NCBI GenBank assembly: GCA_017483195.1
Contig: JAFULR010000017.1
Location: 1 to 64,000, forward strand
DNA length: 64,000 nt
Source: Clostridia bacterium
GTDB lineage: Bacteria; Bacillota; Clostridia; Oscillospirales; CAG-272
Direction: 5' to 3'
The translations under genes were made by a program, and so were the position numbers. The notes under the pieces were generated by a model. It did not search any database. It worked only from the letters and a program-made list of their open reading frames with translations, and was not told the DNA's origin. Numbering within the stretch: the first letter of the stretch is position 1; every line of letters starts with the position of its first letter. This document shows, one piece after another, positions 35,115-43,869 of the stretch.

Positions 35115-36026
35115 ATGCCAATTATAATTCCGCAGGAAATGCCTGCATATTCCACTCTTAAGAGTGAAAACATATTCGTGATGAACGAGCAGCGCGCGCA
35201 GCGTCAGGATATCCGTCCGATTGAGATTGCAATTCTCAATCTCATGCCCACGAAGGTAGAAACCGAAACTCAGCTTATCCGCATGCTCTCAAATTCACCG
35301 CTTCAAATAAGAGTGACGCTCCTTGCCACCGAGTCCTATACGGGAACTCACACGCCGGAGCATCATCTTGATAAATTTTATAAGACCTTCAGTGAGATAA
35401 ATGACCGCCGCTTCGACGGAATGATAATCACGGGCGCGCCCGTTGAAACGATACCGTTCGAGGAGGTCAAATATTGGGACGAGCTTACAAAAATTATGGA
35501 CTTTGCGCGCACAAACGTGCAAAGCACCGTGTTCATTTGTTGGGGAGCACAGGCGGCTCTGCATTACTATTACGGACTTGAAAAAACCGAGCTTCCTAAA
35601 AAGGTGTTCGGTATCTTCCCGCACGAAAAGGTTATGCGCTATGATCCGCTACTGAAGGGAACCGATAAGTATATCAATATCCCCCACTCGCGCCACACTG
35701 AGATAAGCGAGCTTGAAATTGCCAAGATCGACGATCTTGTAACGCTTGCGAGAAGCGACGAGGTGGGCGCATCCATCCTTCGCTCGCGCGACGGACGTCA
35801 GATATACTTTATGGGACACCTTGAATACAGCAAGGAAACGCTTAAGACGGAGTATCTTCGCGACGTTGCAAAGGGCTTGCCGATCGAGCCGCCCAAAAAT
35901 TACTTTGTGGATGAAACTATGACCGAAATTAATCCCAATTGGTATTCCACCACATCGCTCATCTATTCAAACTGGCTCAATTACTACGTTTATCAGGTAA
36001 CGCCTTATAATATTTCACTCATATAA
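35115..36026 (+). CDS. metA: Homoserine O-acyltransferase MetA (probably acetyl-specific)
   Basis: The 303-residue protein activates homoserine with an acyl group for methionine synthesis. It has IAILNLMPTKVETETQLIRML near 42 and the catalytic cysteine in FICWGAQAALHYYYG near 142. The histidine is in FMGHLEYSKETL near 235. Despite the family name, most Firmicutes members use acetyl-CoA, which suits the upstream O-acetylhomoserine enzyme. The choice of acyl donor is inferred. It is the last native gene before the accessory block. Confidence 0.94.
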   Translation: MPIIIPQEMPAYSTLKSENIFVMNEQRAQRQDIRPIEIAILNLMPTKVETETQLIRMLSNSPLQIRVTLLATESYTGTHTPEHHLDKFYKTFSEINDRRFDGMIITGAPVETIPFEEVKYWDELTKIMDFARTNVQSTVFICWGAQAALHYYYGLEKTELPKKVFGIFPHEKVMRYDPLLKGTDKYINIPHSRHTEISELEIAKIDDLVTLARSDEVGASILRSRDGRQIYFMGHLEYSKETLKTEYLRDVAKGLPIEPPKNYFVDETMTEINPNWYSTTSLIYSNWLNYYVYQVTPYNISLI

Positions 36027-36031
36027 CAAAA

Positions 36032-36071
36032 AAATCCGAGAGCATTAGCCTCGGGTGCTAAAGGACAGTTT
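36032..36071 (+). repeat. Left copy of a 40-base hairpin motif bordering the accessory block
   Basis: The motif starts AAATCCGAGAGCA, has TCGGGT in the middle, and ends GGACAGTTT. It begins five bases after the metA stop. CCGAG can pair with CTCGG. A second copy in opposite orientation is at 47934-47973, with about 33 of 40 positions alike. It may be a terminator-like element of metA or the edge of an inserted block. Confidence 0.6.
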
Positions 36072-36073
36072 TA

Positions 36074-36115
36074 CAAGAATACGGTATATTTCGTAAGAGA
36101 TATGCCGTATTCTTG
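36074..36115. terminator. Large hairpin after metA / before the recombinase remnant
   Basis: CAAGAATACGG (36074-36084) pairs perfectly with CCGTATTCTTG (36105-36115), with further pairing inside (TATAT with ATATG). It lies between the end of metA and the convergent recombinase remnant and probably ends transcripts from one or both sides. No clean T-run follows. Confidence 0.5.
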
Positions 36116-36117
36116 CT

Positions 36118-37001
36118 TTAAGCGCTTTTACCACTTTGGATTTCTTGCATCATTTCAAAGAGTTCCTTTTCGTCGGGAAGATTGATCAGACCTACCGCCG
36201 TAAAGTAAACGTCAAGGCGCACTCGTTTTTTTCATCGATCTTTTCGCTCTTGCGTACCTTGTAACTGACAAGCGATGTTTTGAAATTCACCGTACATCCC
36301 GTATATTGGCGGTTATCCAATATATGCTCGATGGAACTTGTTTACCAAGCGTAATTTCCACGCTCCGAAAACGTATTAGTCGTTTTTCTTCCCACAGAAA
36401 GCTGATACGACGTGGGATTCATAAATCCGTCAGCCTCCAAACGACGGGCGATTTTAGTAGGTCCGAGACCTTCAATGCAAAGCTCAAAGATGCGTCTTAC
36501 AGTCTTTGCCGCAGGCTCATCCACGATCCATTGTTTAGGATTATCCTCGGATTTCTTATACCCGAAAGGCACAGCAGAAGCTACGCGCTCTCCCTTGTCA
36601 GCCTTGGATTTCCATACTGCGCGGATCTTCTTGCTCGTCTGCGCGGCATACCACTTGTTGAAGATGTTATTGAACGGCATCATTTCCGTACCGGTGTTCT
36701 TCAAAGTATCAGCATTTTCTTGAATTGCTATGAAGCGGATACCTAATGTCGGGTATTTGATCTCCAAGTATTCTCCAACGTCGAGGTAGTTGCGCCCGAA
36801 GCGGCTGAGGTCTTTGACGATGACCACACCGATCTCTCCGTTCTCGATCATCCGCTGCATTCGTTGGAAGTCCGGACGATCAAAGGTCGTTCCCGATATG
36901 CCGTCGTCCACAAAGAATATTGTGTTGTGAAATCCGTTTGCCCTTGCATATTGAGAGAGGATTTCTTTTTGAGACGGATTTGTCAAGGGGGCTTTCTGCA
37001 A
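36118..37001 (-). pseudogene. Remnant of a large serine recombinase (resolvase family)
   Basis: The open part (37001-36342, 219 codons) matches the middle of large serine recombinases: FVDDGISGTTFDRPDFQRM, IVKDLSRFGRNYLDVGEY, PFGYKK, and the recombinase domain. The N-terminal 25 or so residues that hold the catalytic serine are missing. A stop at 36342-36344 is followed in the same frame by more family sequence (SIEHILDNRQYTGCTVNFKT). A run of seven A's near 36226-36232 then appears to shift the frame to a last piece (RLDVYFTAVGLINLP, stop at 36118-36120). The gene is therefore truncated and broken in at least two places. It marks the block as derived from an integrative element. Confidence 0.85.
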
Positions 37002-37037
37002 AAGTTACAGATTGTTCAAGATAATATATATACAAGC

Positions 37038-37077
37038 CATTTAGAGCAGCCCTCAAAAGTGAGAACTGCTCTAAATG
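37038..37077 (-). terminator. Terminator-like hairpin after the second ABC exporter pair
   Basis: CATTTAGAGCAG (37038-37049) and CTGCTCTAAATG (37066-37077) form 12 perfect pairs directly after the ABC gene stop on the minus strand. Inside, CTCA and TGAG add more pairing. The following bases are only moderately T-rich. Confidence 0.65.
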
Positions 37078-37081
37078 TGTT

Positions 37082-38944
37082 TTACTCAGTATAATACTGT
37101 GCTTGCGCGTGCCAAAGCTCGTAATACTTTCCACTTTCATCAGCAACGAGCGAAGCGTGAGTTCCTTGTTGAATTACCGCGCCCTCGTGGAACACGGCGA
37201 TCTCGTCGCAGAACTTACAAGAGGACAGACGATGGGAGATATAGATTGCGGTCTTGTCGCCTGCAATTTTGTCAAACTTTCCGTAGATCTCCGCTTCGGC
37301 AATCGGGTCGAGAGCTGCGGTAGGCTCGTCAAGGATAATGAACGGAGCGTCCTTGTAGAGCGCACGGGCAATGGCGATTTTCTGTGCTTCACCACCGGAA
37401 ACGTCAACGCCATCTTCGGATAGACTCTTATAGATCATCGTATCCAACCCCTTTTCCATAGTCGCAAGGCGTTCTCCAAATCCTGCATCCACCAATGCTT
37501 TCTGTACACGTTCACGGTCATAGTGCATACTGCCCGCAACATTATTGCCTAAGGGTTGGCTAATCAACTGGAAGTCTTGGAAAACGATGGAGAAGATATT
37601 CATGTAATCGTCATACTTGTACTTGCGAATATCAATGCCGTTAAGTAGAATTTGACCCTCCTGCGGATCGTACAAGCGACACAGCAGCTTGATGAAGGTT
37701 GTTTTACCGCTTCCGTTTTCACCAACAATGGCAAGTCTTTTGCCGACTTTGAATTTCATATTTACATGACGGAGCGCCCAAATGTCGGAGCCGGGATACT
37801 TGAAAGACACATCCTTGAACTCCACTTCATATCTGCGATCAGCTCTCTTTTCAGTAGTGAGACTACCTTGATACATAGCGTTTGGAATATCAAGAAATTC
37901 AAATGTTTTATCCAAGTAGCCTGTGTTGGTTTCCAAAATTCCAAACAGACCGGTTAGTGCAAAAATATTGGAGACCATTGCTGTAGCAGCACCAACGTAC
38001 TGAGTAATGCTACCTACATCAAATGCACCGCCCCACGCTTTAAGGCAAGTAAAGACATAAATAGAACCGGTAATGAGAGTAGTAATGCATACACCCAAAC
38101 TTGCGTATATACCCATTTTGCCTCTCGCTGATTTACCGAAAGGACCATGCACTCCAAAAGAGGAATTTGTATCCCAATAAGCGCTAACAAGATTCTGCTG
38201 ATTATTCATTCGGATGTCTATGCTTCGTTCCTTATCCATTCCGATAAAGCCAAAATGTCCAAACAGACGATTTCCGAAAGTAGCTTCTTCTGCGAAGTCA
38301 CTCCAACACTTCGTTGATGCTGCGCTGAATTTTCCTGCAAGGATACTAACACCAACCATAAGAATTGCCAGAGCAATGATAAACAAAGAATTATTCAACG
38401 CAGTTAGCCAACCGGCATCGCCCGGTACAGGAGAGGTAAACAAACTGATTGTCAACGTAATACCGCTTATAATACCAAATATACTTGTTACTGCACTTAC
38501 ATACGCTTCTTGAATTTTCATCAATCCCCAAGCAGACCAATTTTCGTTTTGCTGAATCTGTATTCGGAGATCATGGTTCTCCTGTTTATCGAGTTCTGAA
38601 AAATCAAGCGAAAACATTTTGTGGATAAACAGAATCTCTTTTCTTCCCGACAAATCACTATACAATGTGCCGTAACGTCGCTGAAGAATAGCGTTCAAAA
38701 TAGAAGCAACACCAACGCATATCACGCTTGCGATTACCCATTTCCAAAGGATGTCTGCTCTGCGTAAGGTTGCAAGTTCTTTCAGTATTTGCGCCGAGAA
38801 GAAAACTGTTATGTACGGCGTAACTGCACTGACGATACAATACAAAGTCAAAATCGGAAAGAACTTAGGGGATACTTTATGGAGTTCCTTAATGCCACGC
38901 AAATGCGAAGCAACGGCGTGGCGCATATTTGTTTTTTCTTTCAT
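37082..38944 (-). CDS. ABC exporter, fused membrane and ATPase domains (pair 2, second subunit)
   Basis: The 620-residue half-transporter has an N-terminal membrane domain with about six segments (from residue 28) and a C-terminal nucleotide-binding domain. Walker A is AIVGENGSGKTTFIK near 415, the signature reads DVSGGEAQKIAIARAL near 525, and Walker B is FIILDEPTAALDP. The switch histidine is in AIYISHRLSSCKF. Residue spacing in the membrane part is longer than usual. It starts two bases after its partner, so the two probably form a heterodimer. The substrate is unknown. Control by the nearby two-component system and LytTR repeats suggests peptide or antibiotic export. Confidence 0.9.
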   Translation of the reverse strand: MKEKTNMRHAVASHLRGIKELHKVSPKFFPILTLYCIVSAVTPYITVFFSAQILKELATLRRADILWKWVIASVICVGVASILNAILQRRYGTLYSDLSGRKEILFIHKMFSLDFSELDKQENHDLRIQIQQNENWSAWGLMKIQEAYVSAVTSIFGIISGITLTISLFTSPVPGDAGWLTALNNSLFIIALAILMVGVSILAGKFSAASTKCWSDFAEEATFGNRLFGHFGFIGMDKERSIDIRMNNQQNLVSAYWDTNSSFGVHGPFGKSARGKMGIYASLGVCITTLITGSIYVFTCLKAWGGAFDVGSITQYVGAATAMVSNIFALTGLFGILETNTGYLDKTFEFLDIPNAMYQGSLTTEKRADRRYEVEFKDVSFKYPGSDIWALRHVNMKFKVGKRLAIVGENGSGKTTFIKLLCRLYDPQEGQILLNGIDIRKYKYDDYMNIFSIVFQDFQLISQPLGNNVAGSMHYDRERVQKALVDAGFGERLATMEKGLDTMIYKSLSEDGVDVSGGEAQKIAIARALYKDAPFIILDEPTAALDPIAEAEIYGKFDKIAGDKTAIYISHRLSSCKFCDEIAVFHEGAVIQQGTHASLVADESGKYYELWHAQAQYYTE

Positions 38945-38946
38945 TC

Positions 38947-40755
38947 TCAGAACTCCTTTCCTTCTTGATAATAACGACTTTGTACTTCAAAGAGATTTGC
39001 GTATTCTCCGCCTAAAGCCAAGAGGCTTTCGTGCGTTCCTTCCTCTTTGATTCCTCCGTCAGCGACAAAAATAATACGATCACAGAATCGAGTGGAAGCC
39101 AAACGATGTGAGATGAACAGCGAGGTTTTTCCGCTTGTCATTTCACTATATTTCATGTAAATATCGTTTTCTGCGATAGGATCAAGAGCTGCCGTCGGTT
39201 CGTCAAGCAACAGAATCGGACCATTCTTATATAAGGCTCTTGCCAACATAAGACGTTGAGTTTGACCACCGGAAAACAACACGCCATCCAAATGGACTTC
39301 ACGCCCAACGTGAGTTTCAAGTCCTTTGGGCAACTTCTCAATCGTAGAAGTCAGTCCTGCTTTCTCCACGCAATCAGCGATTTTATCATAGTCAATATTA
39401 ACTGTCGTTTGTGCGATTTGCTCTGCAACGGTTACATCCAGTACAGAGAACTCTTGGAACACGGCACTAAATAAGTCATAATAGCTTCTGCGATTGAAGT
39501 CTCTTATGTCCTTTCCGTTTAGCAATACGGCTCCTTCTGTGGGATCTAAAAGACCGCAAAGAAGTTTCACTAATGTTGTTTTACCCGCACCATTCAAACC
39601 AACGATCGCTAATTTCTCGCCCGGACGAACTGTTAAATTCAAGCCGTGAATCGTATCGGTTTCCGCACCGGGATAACGGAAAGAGACATTAACCAATTTC
39701 AACTCATAATTTTCTGCCGCAGGAATTTCTTCACCATTTTCAAACTTGAACGGTTCGGGATAATCCAAAAATTCACGGAGACGAGATATGTCCAAACTCT
39801 CTTTATGTAATGCGCTCATCTCCTGCAGAATACCCATGACCCACGTAGTAAACGTAGTTACAGCCGTGAAGTAGAGCAAAAACTCTGAAACGCTCAACCC
39901 TTCATTAAGTGCCATGTTGATGAGATAGATGTAGGCAATACCATTACGAGCTACTGTCAGAATCACTTCTGTAATATCAGCAAGCACTTCTACACGCTCG
40001 CAACGAAGGCTGAAATCCAAATAGAGATTGTGAATTTGATCTAATAGCTCATTGAGCCAGTTTTGCAAGCCAAAAATTCGGATGTCTTTCGCCATTTCTA
40101 CGGATTCAGACTTGTTGCGAAGGTAATATTTCTTTTGGAAATACTGTTCTTCTTCATCTCTGCGAGCATAACGCCAGTTGTTGGTGTATCGGGATACGAA
40201 GAACCCTGCAAAACAAGTGGCAATCACAACAAGCAGGAGTACGGCATCTATCCGAGAGAGAATGGTCAAATAAATAATCAGTCCACCAATGTTTTTCAGC
40301 AACATCGTTAGTGTCTGCCAGATATGCTCTGTCGCTTGATTATTGCCTTCACAAGCGAGATGCGCTTTTTCTCGCATTTTAATAAAGTCTGCATCCAACG
40401 TGTTAGGGTACGAGGTCATGTTGCATTTTTTGGCAACCTTCGCAATAATGGCAGATCGTACATCAATACGAACAAACAGAGTGTTTTGCTTTACATATTC
40501 CTTAAAGCCATTGATTAAAAACAAGGCTACTGTAAATACGCCTATAGTTGTCAACAGCATCCACATCGGAGACTTCTGCTCAACACGTGCAAGGACTTCG
40601 GGAGCGATATAAAGCTGTGTCAAATTCAGCAACACTTCCAGAATTGCGGTCAATATACAGAATAACAAAACTCGTCTTCTGTTTTTCCACGCTATGTTTA
40701 CCATCCAACTAATATTTTTGACGGTATTGTATTTCGGTTTTTCTTTGTTTTTCAT
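38947..40755 (-). CDS. ABC exporter, fused membrane and ATPase domains (pair 2, first subunit)
   Basis: The 602-residue half-transporter begins with a membrane domain (hydrophobic from about residue 28). The ATPase domain has AIVGLNGAGKTTLVK near 393, LFSGGQTQRLMLARALYK near 500, and LLLDEPTAALDP. FISHRLASTRFCD holds the switch histidine. GAGGTGAGG precedes the ATG on the minus strand. Promoter elements with two LytTR-like repeats lie just upstream. Its ATPase motifs differ from those of the partner, consistent with a heterodimer. Confidence 0.9.
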   Translation of the reverse strand: MKNKEKPKYNTVKNISWMVNIAWKNRRRVLLFCILTAILEVLLNLTQLYIAPEVLARVEQKSPMWMLLTTIGVFTVALFLINGFKEYVKQNTLFVRIDVRSAIIAKVAKKCNMTSYPNTLDADFIKMREKAHLACEGNNQATEHIWQTLTMLLKNIGGLIIYLTILSRIDAVLLLVVIATCFAGFFVSRYTNNWRYARRDEEEQYFQKKYYLRNKSESVEMAKDIRIFGLQNWLNELLDQIHNLYLDFSLRCERVEVLADITEVILTVARNGIAYIYLINMALNEGLSVSEFLLYFTAVTTFTTWVMGILQEMSALHKESLDISRLREFLDYPEPFKFENGEEIPAAENYELKLVNVSFRYPGAETDTIHGLNLTVRPGEKLAIVGLNGAGKTTLVKLLCGLLDPTEGAVLLNGKDIRDFNRRSYYDLFSAVFQEFSVLDVTVAEQIAQTTVNIDYDKIADCVEKAGLTSTIEKLPKGLETHVGREVHLDGVLFSGGQTQRLMLARALYKNGPILLLDEPTAALDPIAENDIYMKYSEMTSGKTSLFISHRLASTRFCDRIIFVADGGIKEEGTHESLLALGGEYANLFEVQSRYYQEGKEF

Positions 40756-40776
40756 TTTGCCTCACCTCACAAGCAT

Positions 40777-40841
40777 ATCATAGCACAAAAATTCGTCCCC
40801 GGTTGATTTCGGGGACGAATCGTCATTTTGGGGTGACGAAT
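40777..40841 (-). promoter_or_regulatory. Candidate LytTR-controlled promoter of ABC pair 2, overlapping a terminator
   Basis: On the minus strand ATTCGTC occurs twice (40841-40835 and 40820-40814), 21 bases start to start, each followed by C-rich sequence. This is the spacing of LytTR direct repeats. A -10-like TATGAT lies at 40782-40777 and there is no good -35 box, as in activator-dependent promoters. The second repeat is also one arm of an 11-pair hairpin (ATTCGTCCCCG 40791-40801 with CGGGGACGAAT 40810-40820) followed on the minus strand by TTTTG, which could end the kinase transcript. No gene was seen in the 180 bases between the kinase and the exporter. Confidence 0.6.
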
Positions 40842-40934
40842 TGCAGCGGAGAGCCTCCGCAGGCAATAAAACAAGGTTCATTTTATCCCAAATGCGATAT
40901 CAAGCAATTCCGTTCAAATGAAATCCATTGCGTG

Positions 40935-41597
40935 TTAGACCTGCGGAATGAGGATTTCCGTGGTAAATGCGCCGTCCTCGCTGTTTCGTGAGAGGTATCC
41001 GTCAAGACGCTCAATGATATTGTCTATACGCACCAAGCCGAAGCCGTGTCCGTCACCCTTGGTAGTGTGGAAACGGTTGCCAACCTTTGCAAGCTTCTTC
41101 GTCGCCGTGAAATTGGTAAACGAGATATAAAGCTGTGTGTTTTTCATATCCATATATACACGGATAAGTCTTTGTTCTTCGGGCAACGCCATACTTGCAT
41201 CAATGGCGTTATCGAAAAGGTTTCCGATGATAACGCATAGGTCAAGCTCGCTCATTTTCAGCTTGACAGGAATATGTGCATCTACCTTTACCGCTATGCC
41301 TTTGGATTTCGCAAGTGAGATCTTACTGTTCAGTATCGCATCTGCCATAGCATTGCCGGTCTTTACGACGGTATCGACCGTAGAGAGATCGGTGTCGAGC
41401 TTATCAAGATAATCCTTGATTGCATCCATATCGCCGTTCGCCGCAAGCACCTTCATCAACTGAATATGATTTCGGTAATCGTGTCGCCAACCTCGGATTT
41501 GCTTATACATTGTTTCGACTTCCTGATAGTGTGTTTCTATCAGTTCTCTTTGATAGGCGGCTATGCGCTTATCTATATGTTTTGAGAATATGGACAT
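40935..41597 (-). CDS. Soluble GHKL-type sensor histidine kinase
   Basis: The 220-residue protein has the phosphorylated histidine in GWRHDYRNHIQLMKVL near 38, an N-box in IGNLFDNAIDASMALP near 127, and a G-box in GDGHGFGLVRI near 182. This is the AgrC-type GHKL catalytic core. No membrane segment or sensor domain is visible, so it must sense inside the cell or through a partner, perhaps the ABC transporter. It follows its response regulator by nine bases. Such kinases normally pair with LytTR regulators. Confidence 0.88.
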   Translation of the reverse strand: MSIFSKHIDKRIAAYQRELIETHYQEVETMYKQIRGWRHDYRNHIQLMKVLAANGDMDAIKDYLDKLDTDLSTVDTVVKTGNAMADAILNSKISLAKSKGIAVKVDAHIPVKLKMSELDLCVIIGNLFDNAIDASMALPEEQRLIRVYMDMKNTQLYISFTNFTATKKLAKVGNRFHTTKGDGHGFGLVRIDNIIERLDGYLSRNSEDGAFTTEILIPQV

Positions 41598-41606
41598 AGC
41601 CCCTCC

Positions 41607-42305
41607 TTATGTATGAGATATAATTGCTCGGTTCAACGGCTCGTAAGCCCCTCTCGGCAGAGGAAGAACCGTACCGTCCGAGAGATAGACGTCTGTTTTC
41701 GTCACGCGGCTGATGTAGGTGAGATTGACGATCATAGCTCGTCCTACTCTTGTAAAACGGTCATCAAGGAGCTTTTCGAATTCTCCGAGAGTGCGCTTTA
41801 CCGTGTATTCTCCTTTTGAGTGAACCGTAACGTAGTTTTGGTGAACATCGAGATATTTGACCTCGTGCAGAGGAATACGCACCATCTCACCCGACAAGGT
41901 AAGATTGAGGCAACGCTCGTTCTGAATAAGCTTTTCGCAGGCTCGGTCAAGAACGGCGTATAGCTTCTGCTCGTTTACGGGTTTCATAAGGTAGTGGAGC
42001 GCCGCCACCTCGTAACCCTCGGATATGTAATCGGAGTATCCCGTGATGAACACGATCTGAACGGTCTGATTATCTCGGCGTATCTCTCGTGCCATTGTAA
42101 CACCGTCCATTTTTCCCATTTCTATGTCAAGCAGAAGAATATCGTAGGTCTTATCCTCGGCATAGTGAAAGAGGAATGCCTCGGCTGACGGAAAGCACTC
42201 CGTTTGTATTGCTATTTGATTTTTCTTTGCCCAATTTGTCAGCAACGAAAGCACATATTCTGCATCGCGCTGACTATCGTCGCATATTGCTACTCTGTAT
42301 TCCAT
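41607..42305 (-). CDS. LytTR-type response regulator
   Basis: The 232-residue protein has a receiver domain with acidic residues in ICDDSQRD, the phosphorylated aspartate in ILLLDIEMGKMDGVTMA near 60, and the lysine in HYLMKPVNEQKL near 107. A LytTR DNA-binding domain follows (VKYLDVHQNYVTVH, FTRVGRAMIVNLTYISRV). LytTR domains bind pairs of nine-base direct repeats, which are present upstream of the second ABC exporter. It stands between the methyltransferase remnant and the kinase, all closely spaced. Confidence 0.92.
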   Translation of the reverse strand: MEYRVAICDDSQRDAEYVLSLLTNWAKKNQIAIQTECFPSAEAFLFHYAEDKTYDILLLDIEMGKMDGVTMAREIRRDNQTVQIVFITGYSDYISEGYEVAALHYLMKPVNEQKLYAVLDRACEKLIQNERCLNLTLSGEMVRIPLHEVKYLDVHQNYVTVHSKGEYTVKRTLGEFEKLLDDRFTRVGRAMIVNLTYISRVTKTDVYLSDGTVLPLPRGAYEPLNRAIISHT

Positions 42306-42317
42306 TGATTTATTTCC

Positions 42318-43118
42318 TTATATTTTTTCTCCCACGAACAGCAAATGATTCGTCATACCAAGCAGTTCCGGCTTTTCGCAGATATAAAAGTGATAGCGGA
42401 GATACTGCGTATAGTCCTCGTCGCTCATTTCATTGATCCTTGCGGCTAAAAGCTCACTTGCACCGTCGGATGCTACCTCATGCAGTATGTGAACATTACC
42501 GTCTTCAAGAAGTTTTCTCGCAGCACCAACCGTATGGAACACAAACGGAAAGTCATTGAGCTTGAAGGTTTCCTTATCGTAATCGCCGTTGCTGAAATAT
42601 TCAACGTCATATCCAAATTCGGTGAGGAATACAAAGTCATTGGAAATGAAAGCAAAGAAGATCTTACCGCCGTCCTTGCAGACACGTTTTGCCTGGCTGA
42701 TGCATTTCTGCTTATCTGCATCGTTCTTCAGATGATAAAGAGGACCGAACAAAAGCACAATATCAAATGACTTATCCTCATAGCGAGATAAGTCAAGTGC
42801 ATTGCCTTGAACAAGGTCAATTTTATCCTCGGGGGTTAGTTTCTTTTTGAAAGCGGCGATGTTGGCATCTGCAAGCTCAAGAGCCGACACTTCATAACCC
42901 TTACGGGCAAAGTAAAGGCTATATTCACCTGCGCCTGCACCGATGTCGAGAATCTTGTCGCCATCCTTCAAATATTTTTATATGTAGTGAACGGTAGTCA
43001 AAAATTCAACCCGTGCGGCTTTTGAATGATTGAGCCTTGCATCCTCGTTAAATATGTCATAGGTTCTGTTTACACGTTCACTTTCGTTTTCTATTTTTGC
43101 AAGTTGTTCAAAGTCCAT
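42318..43118 (-). pseudogene. Class I SAM-dependent methyltransferase with one premature stop
   Basis: The frame starts at ATG 43118 after AAAGGAG (MDFEQLAKIENESERVNR) and runs 46 codons to a TAA at 42978-42980. It then continues in the same frame with the SAM-binding motif ILDIGAGAGEYSLYFARKG and 210 further residues to 42318. Without the stop the protein would be about 266 residues, the size of this small-molecule methyltransferase family. The rest of the gene is intact, so the mutation may be recent. Re-initiation at a TTG just after the stop could make a shorter protein with the SAM motif. It is close to its neighbours on both sides, in the same operon. Confidence 0.85.
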
Positions 43119-43134
43119 AGTTACTCCTTTCTAT

Positions 43135-43836
43135 TCAAAAGCAAAACGGATTTGCTACATTCTCTGCGCCAAAAACCTTTACCGCCATTCGATACATCGC
43201 TCTTGCGTGGATTCGGTCGTGCCAAATGAAACGGCGAAGCACCTTGCGAAGTGTCCAATCCTCTCCGTAGCTACCTTCAATAACAGCATTTTGAAGAAAA
43301 TCGGGCTTTGCTTCAAGTATTTCAAATCCACGTTTGCGGCATTCGTATATAGTGCCGCCGTTATCGGCATCAACCGCTATCTCCGCAAAATAATACTCGT
43401 TTACGTTCTTCGTATGCTCATACATTTCATCGGCAGAGCGAGGAACTTGACCGTAAAAAGTTTTGCGCTCCGCTATGACAGTGGCACTCTTGTCGGGGAT
43501 AGAGTTATACAAGGTCAAAAAACCCTTTGCCGATTTTAATGCGAGAGCTTTCAGCTTTTCATATTCATCTGCCGTCAGCGGCACTTTTTCGCTCTCAAAA
43601 AGCACGTCAGAATCGGCATCCTTAATAGCAAGATCCGAGCCTTTTTCCCCGGCGATCACAACTTCCATACTGTCGGAAACATCCTCTCCCAACCATCTGA
43701 AATAAGAAGCAATCTCATCGGGCATCTTTGCCTTTGCTATTTCAAGGCTTTCGCCACGGGTATATGCTCCGATATAATCAACCGCATAAAGCAACGTGTC
43801 GTTGCCGTTATGTTCCCATACACAGTATATTATCAT
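43135..43836 (-). CDS. DinB-like domain protein, function unknown
   Basis: The 233-residue protein has an N-terminal part of unknown type (IYCVWEHNGNDTLLYAVD) and a C-terminal helical part. That part contains WTLRKVLRRFIWHDRIHARAMYRMA near 195, read here in two pieces, which resembles the last helix of DinB/YfiT-type metal-binding bundles. Histidines that could bind metal are at that motif and in MYEHTKNVNEY near 140. Such proteins can be thiol-dependent transferases. It lies between the first ABC exporter and the methyltransferase gene, in the same direction. Confidence 0.55.
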   Translation of the reverse strand: MIIYCVWEHNGNDTLLYAVDYIGAYTRGESLEIAKAKMPDEIASYFRWLGEDVSDSMEVVIAGEKGSDLAIKDADSDVLFESEKVPLTADEYEKLKALALKSAKGFLTLYNSIPDKSATVIAERKTFYGQVPRSADEMYEHTKNVNEYYFAEIAVDADNGGTIYECRKRGFEILEAKPDFLQNAVIEGSYGEDWTLRKVLRRFIWHDRIHARAMYRMAVKVFGAENVANPFCF

Positions 43837-43869
43837 AAAAATCTTTCCCCTCAGTCATTGATAAATCAG

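Noticed and set aside
36118-37001. A functional serine recombinase
   Set aside because: The catalytic N-terminus is missing, an in-frame stop is present at 36342-36344, and a homopolymer shift follows.
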